The position numbers and the translations under genes are program-made. Positions 14,101-24,500 of a DNA stretch of 64,000 nucleotides are shown piece by piece. Within the stretch, counting starts at the first letter, position 1. Each line of letters opens with the position of its first letter. Source of the stretch: Struthio camelus (Eukaryota > Chordata > Aves > Struthioniformes > Struthionidae); assembly GCF_040807025.1 (NCBI RefSeq), contig NC_090947.1, positions 8,990,001-9,054,000 of the forward strand, given 5' to 3'. A model generated the notes under the pieces. The model was not told the DNA's origin and did not search any database. It worked only from the letters and a program-made list of their open reading frames with translations.

Positions 14101-15035
14101 CTTATACTAAAAAAAAAAAAAAAAAAAAAAACTGCAGCAAATCTCTCAATCTTGCAATTAAATCTTTACTGATAGACTCCTGCATCGAGCCCCTGAAAGG
14201 CAGTGGCACTGTATGGATATACTCCAGGATCAGGCACTAAAGTTGTACTGAATCTAAAAAGAGCCTTTTCTTTTTACTTCCATAGCATATATACATTACA
14301 AGGACTTTTTAATCTGTTGATTCTGATTTAACCTGAACTAGTATTGTAATCCAAACAAAATACACAGGCATTCTTACCAGAGCTTTTTGCTACTATATAA
14401 GAAGCAGCACAGCACTAGACTAGGCACATGCCACTTATCTGAAAAGAACTGAAGTCACAGTTAGCTAAATAGTGGGTGGGGGAGAAATTATTTTTGTCCC
14501 ACAGGATTCAGTAAGAGATGACGGAAACATGGACTTCCCCTGGAAAAAAAAGAAAAAAAAAAAACACGAACGTTTAAGCAGCTGTACTTTGCTGCAAAAA
14601 TATCAGGGTACAAAACCCTCTGGAAGTTGTTTCAGGGCTGGCAATTATACTCCACACTGAAGCTGTAGAAAGATTCAACACAAACAGTTGCATATGCTCA
14701 AACTGGCTTTAGCTACAACCCATGAATGAGGAGCCAGAAGCTGCGTCTTAAGGATCCTGCACATTTCTTAAACAACTGCTTCTAAATAAAAGATTTTGAG
14801 ATAGTCAGAAGCAACAGGGCGAAGAGCAGAAGAGAGCCCAGAAATCTGTGCTGTAGCCAACTGATGTAGGAAATGACTGAGCTTTACAAAATCATAAAGG
14901 TAGGGGATAAGGGAAACACAGAAACGTCACGTATCAAATCATACACCTCTAGAAACAGAGGTGCTCGATGAAGCTAGTAAGAGATTGATTTAAAACATAT
15001 TAAAAAAAATTACTTTTTTTTTTATTTTAAAAACA

Positions 15036-15332
15036 GATTAGCCAGTGAACTTCTGGAACTTGGTGCCACAGAAGGTTGTGGCAGCAGATAGTACCATCAG
15101 GTTCAAAAAAAGAGACAATGGGGACATAAGCAGACACTAAAAGAAGCGGGCGGTGATGCACCTGCTAGAATGCCTAATTTAACAAAAACGGATGCTGAAA
15201 GAGCTGAGAACACGAAGAAGTGCCCAGGCTTTTGTATTCTCCTTCAATAGCATCGCTTATTCCCCCTGCCCAAGACAGGGCACTAGGCTGGACAGACCAC
15301 TGATCTGACCCAGCATTTCCTGTGTTCCTATG
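15036..15332 (+). mobile_element. CR1 LINE 3'-end fragment (degenerate)
   Basis: The block begins with a segment like the CR1 3' region ('gaacttctggaacttggtgcc acagaag', then 'aggttcaaaaaaagagac'). It ends with 'ggctggacagaccactgat' and 'ctgacccagcatttcc', the tail motif of amniote CR1 elements ('...gatggaccattggtctgacccagtatgg'). It has no reading frame and is diverged and 5'-truncated, as is normal for CR1. The match is made from memory, not by alignment. Confidence 0.7.
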
Positions 15333-17528
15333 AGGTCAGCACTAACATTTGAAATTTGGGAACACATTCCTATCTCCCCTTCTCCCATTTTCACTCCTGA
15401 AACCATGACTGGAACAAGACCTCCTTCCTCTGCTAAAAATCCCATCTGGGCATGTGAAGAGCAGCAAACTTAGCACCCTAGCGAGGCCGCATAGCAAAGA
15501 CGGGCAGGACAGAGAAGCAAAGCCGCTCTTCATGACATAATCACTTAGGGCAGCATTACTTGTCCTGCAGACTGTGGCCACTGGTGGTCCATGACACAAC
15601 AGAAGGCAGCTTGCAAAACGATGGTAAAAAGAGAAAGAAAACACTTAAATGCACACACCTGCGCAGCTGTCAGCGCCTGCTGTCAGGCATAGGAAGAGGC
15701 CAGCTCCCAACTGCTTTTAGTACCCGCAAGCAGGCATAATCAGTTCCCTTGCAGTGCACGTCAACTCCAAGACAACAAAGCTGTACCTCTGCACTCTGTG
15801 CGCTCCCTCCCAAAATAGTTAAGCAGTCCTTCAGAAAGGTTGAGGAACGTTGCTGCAGCAAACGTTATGGGGAAATCTTTGCTAGGTCATACTGAGAGTT
15901 GTCAGTGTCGTATCACGCAGAAATTTGGTACCTGATCTCTTCTGTAGTCTACAGAGAAGTTAATGGCCTAGTCGCGATCAGAAAGCCCAAAGCATTGTAG
16001 ACCAAAAAAAATAAAATAAAATAAAAATCAATCAGCAATTCTGAGAAAACACTGTGCTGAAAATATTTTAAACCACGTGGATTAGACACATTTAAAAATG
16101 TATGCTTGGCGTTTGACATTCACTGCAAGCAAGACCCTTTTGGGCAACGGAATCCCCAGACGCCTTGTAAACTGCATTGCAATTATCTGTCAGTGGTTAA
16201 AAGACGTACAATTAAGAGGACTGAGCGTACAGGTTCACACATCGCATCCAAACACAAGCCACCACTAAAGAGGTCTTAACTGTGCTGTTTTGTATTTTCT
16301 AATATTAGCACAGACTTGATGTTATATTGCTTGGTGTGTTCCTGGCAACTCACAGACAAGGTATAATCATCTACACGTTTCCAAAAAACACCAGCTTGGG
16401 GATAGAAGGGGAACAGGGATCTCTAAGAACCTCAGCTTATCCACAAACTCAAATAGCTTAAACAGCAGTTTTGTTGACTCCTCTATTTGACCAGGAGAGA
16501 AAAATTCCCCGCGTTCGCGTTGCCTGGCCCTTCTGCTGGGACTAACAAACATTAAATACATAGATTTTAAGATGTTTGGACAACATGGAGTTTAATCCAC
16601 TCAGAGCTGGACAGGGACCATGAAAATCATTGCAAAAGATACATTTCAAGCCACCTTACAGTAATAACCTTCAGTCAGTATTGGTACAAACCATATTACA
16701 GAGAAAGCAAAAACGCTCCATTTCTATCTATTTCATACTTTGAGACTTTAGGCAACTAGTCCCTCTCCGGAAAGTGTTCTGTTCCATCAAGAGTAGCTAC
16801 ACCGCATCTAATTGTGGTCGACATCAACACCACAGAGTTGGAGCTTCTGTCTCTGCTCTGTGATCTAATCATAAGTTGGGCTTATTTCTGGTCATTCAGC
16901 AGCTCAGCTCTCTGCTATGCTCAGCTAACCAAACCAGGCCTGCTTTAATTCTGGAAACAAAACAGAACCATTTTATTAGTAAAACCATCCAATTTGAGAG
17001 AGAAAACACTATGAGGCCACCAAAGTCAACTACAAGAGTTATTGTTGGGGACAACTTTACCAACAAGAGCACAGCCCTCACCCAGGGGGAACTCCGAAGA
17101 GCCCTGCACAAGCCAAGGCACCGCACACATGCTGAAGTACCCAGACAGAAGATCTGCCGCAGGATGAAGGCACTCAATGATACGTAAGGGCTAACCATTT
17201 TTAATTACTATCTGGAATCATATTTTTGGACTACTATATTCACATGTTAAAATCTACCTAGGAAAACAGAAGCAGCAACATTGTCCTCATTCTGCCTTTT
17301 AAAAAAGCTTATTACTTCAACTCTGCAAAAAAGGCAGCATCTACTGAATAAGGATGTGCAATATATCAAGAGAAAAACAATAATACCTTTTAGGCAATAC
17401 TGACAATACAAATTATGCTTCAGAATACAATGCAATAAATATAAAATTAAAATTAAGCGTTATTCCTAATAATAGTGACATATAGACTTGCAACAAGCTT
17501 CAATCTGCAGGAAAAAAAACATAACTGT

Positions 17529-17549
17529 GGGGGGGGGGGGGGGGGGGGG
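17529..17549 (+). repeat. G21 homopolymer
   Basis: Twenty-one consecutive G lie on the plus strand inside INO80D intron 1 (C21 in the transcript). The length is probably uncertain in the assembly, and the tract could form G-quadruplexes. Confidence 0.95.
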
Positions 17550-18713
17550 ACGGACAACTTTTTGTTCCAAAACTGAACAATTTCTTCTTTTTGTTTTCCT
17601 ACATAAAATGAATTTAAGCTGGAATTTTAATTTCAGCTAATTCACTCATCTGGTAAACTGCGCCTTAAGGAAGGACAACGATAGCCCCAAGTCTAAAAAG
17701 CAATAACCATTTAAGATGCTAGGAATTTTTAAAACTTCAAAGGATTTTTAAAGGGAGAAGATGTTGAGTAGGAAAGTTCGTAACTGAAAACTGTAGCTGA
17801 GAGCACACTGCCTTAGATTTCAGTAAGATCATTTCCTGAACATGGCTATTCATGAGTTAAGGTTCAAGACTGGTTCTGTATTTTTAGAAATTTTTGGAAC
17901 AAAGATTTCTCTATTTGAACTCAAGTTGTAAGGCCCCAATCCTGCAACTGCATCCACATAGGCAGATTCTCATGCCTGCATAGAACCACACTTATTTCTA
18001 TATATATATCTCTCTATATATATATGTCTATCTCTCCCTATATAAGCAAGCCCAGGTTTTGCCAGGGCAAACGGGGCTGCAGGAAAAGGCCTTCAGAAGC
18101 AGCAATAAATGAAGATTTAGGCCACTGCAACATCACAGAAATGCACTTTAAAATATTATCTCAAAATATCAAAACCATGACCCAGGGAGAAAGCGGAGGC
18201 TAAGCACACCACAGTATACTTTGCATCTGTACTTGAATGAAAAGAACTACAAGTCTGTCTTTTATTTATGCAAATAACAGCTAACCTGCATTTGCACACG
18301 AGCTTAAACAAAATACCTTAGCCTTAGTCCCAGTGCTGCAAAGACACACAACCTTATTTTCACACAACGCGGGAATATCATTCATGCTTCAGTGAGAATA
18401 CTCAGTAAATGAATAAGGCAATAGAGTTCCTCACAGAGCAGCCTTTTAGCAGTTTTAAGCTACCCCAGTTTCAATATGGTATTACAATAAATTTATACTT
18501 TTCTGAGGATTTATCATCCTGCGAGAGCACGGCACATGCAACTCCAGAGGACCAGGCCCTACATATAACGAGTTCATTTGTCGTAAAAATATGGAAACAT
18601 CGGAACAACTCCTACTAAAATTCTGGATTGCTTTCTGCAGATAATTTAGTTTTATGATTAATAAAACTTGTTTTATAGATGTATGTATTACCAACAAACC
18701 ACACACAAGCCCG

Positions 18714-20480
18714 AAGATGGCTGCGAAAGCGTCGCTACGAGAGCTTCACACAGAGCACCAGCGCTATCGCTTATCGATCAGCAGTGACACCTGGTCAGTG
18801 AGCGCTCATGACGAAACACCGCTGCGGCCGGCACGACAGCGCTGCCAGGACAAGCGGACGCTCAGCTACGAGGGAATAGGGCATTGCCCTACGTTAGTCT
18901 TTTTTTTTTTTTTAAAAAGTATAGCAATTCCCAAAGATTGTCAACAGCCTTAAAACAAACCTTCATCACGTGTTGTTAAGTAACCAAGTTAGAACTAACT
19001 ATGGATCCCCGTATTTTAATCGCACGGGGGAACGCGCGCGCGGCTCTGAGCTACGCGCTTCCAAAATTTCTGTGCGGTTGCTCGCGTGCAGCAGTCGGCC
19101 TTTTAAGCCAAACGGCATTGTACAGAGCAGGGGCACCACACTACGCATCTCTAACCTCAGCAAGCAGAGCTGCTCCACCTGCGCTGGGCGAAGCGCGTTG
19201 CTTGGTTTTCCAGCGAGCTCGCAACTACCAGACGTTTCTTTTGCTAAGGGGAAAAAAAAAAAAAAAAAAAAAAGAAGAAAAGGGGTGGGGGGGTGAGGGA
19301 AAGGATCCTTTTATTTTCAGCTGGGTGTAAGAGCACCGCAGAGACGGTCCCCTGCCCCAGGGCCGCCCCGACACCCCGCGGGGTCCCGGCCGCGGGCCGG
19401 ACCCGCGCGTGCGTGCGTGGGGCGAGGCCGTACGCCGGGGTGGGCGCCCACCTTCGAGGGCGCCCCGGGTTTTGGGGGGGCGCCCGCTGCCAGCCGGGCA
19501 ACGCGGGCCTCGCGCCAGGCCCCCGGCACGCGGCGGGGCGCGAAGCTGCCGCCGCCGCCACCACCATCACCACCGCCCGGGGCCGTGTGTGCGTGTGGGG
19601 GGGGGGGTCTGCCGCCGCCCGCACCCCCCTTTTGGGGGGCGGCCCCCCCCTCCTCCCGCCTTGTTTAAACGGGGGGGGCACTCCGTCCCCCCCCCCACCA
19701 CCAAAAAGAAAAAACCCTCAAAAAAAAAAATAAATAAAAAGTTGCGAGGAGGACGAGACGGCGGCGGTGAGGGGAGCGGGGGGGGGGGGGGGCAGCGCAC
19801 CCGAAAAACGCCGCCGCCAAACTTGGCAGGCGGCGGCCGGCGCGGCCCGGCCCCCCCGCCGCCCGGCGGAGCCATGTCGGCCCCGCGTCCCCCCGCCGCC
19901 GCCGCCGCCTCCCCCTCCCGCCGGCCGCTCCGCGGGGCGCGCAGCGGGGCCCCGGCCCGACCCGGCCCGGCCCGGCCGGCAGCGGCGCGGTTAGGCCGCG
20001 CGGCGCTGCGGCCTAGCTCCCCCCCCGCCCCAACACACCCCCCCCTCCTCCGCCCCCCTTCTCGCCCGCCGCCCTTCACCTCGCGGGCCAAAGGCGCCGC
20101 CGCGACCCTGCCGCTCTGAGGGGGGCTCCGGCCTCCCCCCCTTTCCGGCCCGCTCCGGGGCTCCTTGCGGCGCCCGCCGGGCTGAAAACGCCGCCGGCGC
20201 CCCGCACCTCCCCCCCCCCGCCGCGGCCTGCGCCGCCCCGGCCTCGCGTAGGCCGCCCGGCCGCCCGCCCCCCACCCCCCGCGCCGCCTGCCGCGCTACG
20301 CGAGCCCGGGGATGCAGGCCGGGCCTGGCTTACCTTTCCAGCTGCTTTTTTTTTCCTCCTCTCTCCGCTCTCCCCCCTTTCCCTCTGTTGGGCTGACAGA
20401 TCGGAGTTTCCTCCCCAGCAGAGGGACCGGGAATGGGCTCGGGCTCTGCGCTGAGGAGCGGCTGCCCCCCTGGCTCTGAG
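18714..20480. promoter_or_regulatory. INO80D: CpG island, INO80D promoter region
   Basis: CpG density rises sharply in two blocks. One lies at 18714-19250 and contains many CpGs and a YY1-like AAGATGGCTGC. The second, 19320-20480, is extremely GC-rich with long C and G runs. Between them is a poly-A tract of about 25 bases near 19251-19273. Flanking DNA is AT-rich and CpG-poor. The position fits the 5' end of INO80D on the minus strand. The transcription start cannot be fixed from sequence alone. Confidence 0.85.
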
Positions 20481-20720
20481 GAGATCCCGCTTTTCGTGGG
20501 GAGGAAGCTTTTGGGGGGCTCTTTATTATTTTAAAACTACAAAGTGCTCGGAGGGTAGGTGATTATTAAAGGGGAATCCCTGAATATATTCTCCAGCGAG
20601 GAAGGCAGGGCTGCCGGGGCTGCTGGAGAAGAGAGCCAGCAGCCTCCTACAGCACCACTACAGGCACCGCGAGGACATAACATCAGAGAGCGGCTCCTCT
20701 GCCCTCCAAAACAACAACTT
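20334..20720 (-). other. INO80D: INO80D non-coding first exon (5' UTR), upper limit uncertain
   Basis: On the minus strand GGAAAG is followed by GTAAGCC at 20333 and down, a near-consensus splice donor just inside the CpG island. The intron it opens would close at the acceptor in front of the start-codon exon (11135). The 5' limit is a guess: the sequence stays GC-rich and purine/pyrimidine-biased to about 20.7 kb. Other possible donors exist in the island (for example near 20080). Confidence 0.5.
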
Positions 20721-21449
20721 TCCTACCATCTTGGAGGTAGTAGAGAGGGAGAGAGAGCGGGAGGGAGGCGGGGGGGAAAAAAAAGTACAGAAGGTTTTCA
20801 TAAAGTGTCAGTTCGGGGGAGGGAGCCCAGCGGCCAAAACCTGGCTTTGGTTTGGGTTTTTTTTTTTTCCTTTCTTTCTTTCTTTCTTTTCTTTTTTTTT
20901 AGCGTTGTTGTAAGTTTTTATTTTAAATAAAAATAAAATGCAGAACTGTGTGGCTGAAGAAATAATTTTCTTTATAACCAGTTGAGATCGTCTTTCTGAA
21001 AAAAAAAAAAATTAAAGGAGGTATGGTCAAAAATATATTTTTGGTAACTTTGCTTTCCGTAAAAATTTTTAAAAAATCTTCTTTTTTCCCTGTATCTTAT
21101 AAAATACAAAGTTGATAACTGTTTGGGTTTTTTTTTTTTTGGTCTTTGGGTGATGGTTCTAAAAATGAATGTGAATGTGTGAAAGTTGCTGTAACTTTTT
21201 CTTTCTGGTGCTCTTCTGAGTAGAACAGCTGAGACCGAAGAGGGGTAGTTTGGCAGAACTGTCACATCGTTATGTTCTCTGTCTCTCTCTCCAGGCAGCG
21301 TAAATAAAACCGACTGAATGTACAGGTAGGGCCAAAACAACTATTTTATTCTTATTTTTATTTTATTTTTATTTTTTTCCTGGAGTGTAGGGAGGCCACG
21401 TAGAGAAGCCATGGGGGATTTAATGCAAGTGAGTGGAACCTGTGAGATA

Positions 21450-21502
21450 TATATATATATGTGTGTGTGTGTATATATATTTAATATATATTTATATATA
21501 TA
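21450..21502. repeat. AT/GT compound microsatellite
   Basis: Alternating TA units, then TG units, then TA units form a compound dinucleotide repeat in intergenic DNA upstream of INO80D. Confidence 0.85.
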
Positions 21503-24500
21503 CCTGAAAAATTATGCTAGTCTGTCAAAAATTTACCATTGTCTGCCCTTCAGGATGGGATGCAAAAAATAAAGCTTATAGCAAGAAATTTGGAGGCAGT
21601 AGTTGAGTTTGTTGGGGTTCTTTTTAATATTTTCAAAGCATTTTGCAGCCTTTTAAAATGTGGTTTGAGTCTTTTAAAGTTATTGTTTTGATCTGGGGGC
21701 TTTGTTCCTGATCTTTATGAATACTCTGACTCCTGGCTTCTTTCTTACAGAGTTGAGAAATGTGATTAATTTATACTACAGTGTCGTGTAATATAGAATG
21801 GCTGTTGTGTTTTTCTTTCTTTGTAGATGTGTTTATTAGATTGCTTTGACAGCATTTCATACAGTTTTTACCATGTGAGATGCTACTGTGTATTTATAGG
21901 TGAAGACGCTGATCACTGAATTCAGCAGACCTTTGATAATGTTTTTGGCAGTGGGATTCTGCACACTCCTGTTCAGAGATGAACTGCTAAGATGCCTTTT
22001 TATTTGTCCTAAAGGAAGAGGAAATAATTAGGAAACTAATGAGCTATACATGCAAAAGTGTATTTAAGTATTTTTCCATAGTAAAAATTATTCGGGTGAT
22101 ACAGCTTATTGAACTGCAATCAGCTGAAGCAGTAGGAATGAAGCTAGTGAATTGTTTAATGTGTCATTGCCCCCGTCCCCCTCCTGTGACAAATCTGAAA
22201 TATATGGAACCTTATCTCAGTTACTGTAATCCTTTACAATAAAAAAAAATAGTACTTTCTGATTCCTGATTTTAGATGCATTCCCTCTAGAAAACATACT
22301 GTATATGAGTTTCCCTAGCTAAGATAGTGAAAGACGTTTGTGTGTTTATAGTGAGTTTTTTATTTAGATAAATTAGTTTGAATTAAAACATAATTAAAAG
22401 CCAGTTGATGTTTGTGTCAAGCTGCCTATTTTTTCTTTCGGCTTGATTTTTTTTTTTTAATTATGTTTAGCCTAATTAGCATACTTTAATAATCTAGAGT
22501 GTTGCATTCTATGGAGTTGTTGTAAAGGAGGTGTTTTTCTGTCTCAGATTATTAATCTGTTAAATGCATTATTTTGCTCTGACATTGGAAAACCAAAAAA
22601 ACAAGAATCAAATCAGTTGCTCCTGAATCTTATTTTAAACGTGTAGGTAGGAGGAATGGGACAGTTAGGGCACTTTTAAATCTTTCCAGTCGTTATTGTG
22701 TGCTTTGAGCCATGAAATACAATGATTCCTTCTGTAAGATGTTTAAACAACACATACTTTATATACGACAACTAGAACTCGCTACAGGAATGATAGTGAT
22801 TACAAATGTTGGCCTTAATTGTGATGATGCTTTAAAAAAGAAAAAAAACTCCACAGTATTTTTATTAAACGATCTCCAGTACCAGTGGATTCAGAAGTTG
22901 AACCAGTCTAGCACAGGCTAATATTTCCCTTTCTTTTATTCTAAATAAATAAAGGACCAAATGTTTAGACCCCAGTTCTGCAAACGCTTGCAGGCCTATT
23001 TAACAATTCGGAAGTGTTTGAAGAATCGCTCAGTACTTTTTTAAATATAACTCCTACCAAGTCAGGAGGGTTTTGCTGGGGTACAGAATTCATGTTTCTG
23101 CACTAAGTGACTTCGTATATCTAGCATTATGTTAAACAAGAGAATTGGTATTTTTAACTGTAATCCAGTAGTTCAGTATTATTCAAATATAGTTCAGGTT
23201 AGTTCTTTCTTGCGCTATTAAGAGATCTTTTAGTGTTTTATAAAGGGAGGGATAACACGAACAGCTAGTCCACACTAGTGGTATTTCTGTGGTACTCTTG
23301 AGACTACCTGTCCACCACGCTCAGGGGCATCAGTACTTTCTAAACAGGACGCAGATGATACGGCATGTAAAAGACATGCTTTTCCAAGCGCTTCAGAACC
23401 TGCGTATGGAAGGAATATAAACCCTTTTCTGTGGCTCATGCACTTGATTTTGCAGATTTTTTTTGACTTTGATAGGATTACTTACAGCATAAACATGCAT
23501 CATAGTTGCATTACCCGTTTTAGTGACATCTTGAGATCTGTTTGATGTGTGTTAATTGCAAAGCCAGAAGCCTGATGGTAAAGGAAAAAAGAAACATTTT
23601 GAATCTAGTTTGGAGTAGGAAAACTGAAAGGGGATATGTTTGAGCGGCCTGTACAAAAATAATGACCTTTTTTAAGGCGGACAAAATGATGAAGAAAAAT
23701 TCACTAGTTTTTAGTTACATGGACTACTCTGTAGTCATTCAACAGAGGAAATGTAAATCTGTGCACTGAGAACAGGGGACTTTATTTTTAAAATGTTGTG
23801 TATTTACCTGAGAGGACTAAAAGGATTTGCTTTTCAATGTTCTACTAAAAATTGCCAATATTACTTCTGATGCTGAATTTTTTTGATCACAACGGAATGT
23901 TAACCGTAACACCCTACGGAGCAAATTCTGCTAGCTTCACTCATGCAGAATTAAAAAAGAAAAGAAAACCAGAAAGATGACTTTTATGGGCAAGACTCTC
24001 CTCTTAACCTGGAGGACGCATTGTTTTGATAGAGTAGAGCAGCACTCTGAAATTTTGTTGGGAAAACGAGTCAGAATCAATGACTCCTATACAAGAAAAG
24101 TGTGCAAGCCGAAAGCAAGAAACATCTCCTGTGCAAAATAAAGACTTGAATTCCGGAGGTTCCACTTCCCCATTAAGGAATAGATCTGCCTGCCTTTATT
24201 TTGTGGCCAAATCCCTGGACCAACTGCTCTGGCAACTAAGTGCATTGTACAGCTTAGCACAGCGGTCAAAGAAAATTAATATTCCCTAAATCACTAGTTT
24301 CTAGCTAAGGAGACATACTTTGCTGATGTGTCTTACTGGCATTAGTAGTGAGACACAGGGCAGTGACATAGAGAATAAGTGAATAAGCCTTGCTGGTCTG
24401 ATATTAAAGTAAAGGAATAGCTGCTTTGAGTTGTATACCACTTATTCGAGGAAGAACAGAGGCTGCATCAAGAAATGAACTTTGACTCTTTCCTGAGGTC

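Larger units (their letters stand above)
11135..20333 (-). other. INO80D: INO80D first intron (inferred, 9.2 kb)
   Basis: The intron is inferred between the non-coding exon donor (20333) and the coding-exon acceptor (11135). It holds a CR1 3'-end fragment (about 15036-15332), a G12 run (11523-11534), an A23 run (14109-14131), a G21 run (17529-17549), an AT/CT microsatellite (18000-18040) and, at its 5' end, the CpG island. The open frames at 16876-17187 (+) and 16896-17198 (-) show no recognisable protein. Confidence 0.6.

Noticed and set aside
16876-17198. Open frames of about 100 codons on both strands in INO80D intron 1
   Set aside because: There is no recognisable domain and no splice or promoter context, and each frame is a mirror of the other.
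19244-20091. Minus-strand open frames of 145 and 174 codons in the same island
   Set aside because: Same reason: low-complexity Pro/Gly/Arg translation from C and G runs, at the place where INO80D intron 1 or its leader is expected.
19409-20119. Plus-strand open frame of 236 codons, Pro/Arg/Gly-rich, with an inner ATG in good context at 19874
   Set aside because: It lies in the INO80D CpG island where stops are rare because of GC content. The translation is homopolymeric and like no known family, and overlapping frames on both strands are equally open.
20559-20930. Plus-strand open frame of 123 codons ending in a poly-Phe tract
   Set aside because: The tail is a translated T/TTTC repeat, and the rest shows no domain. 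At most it might be part of a divergent non-coding transcript.
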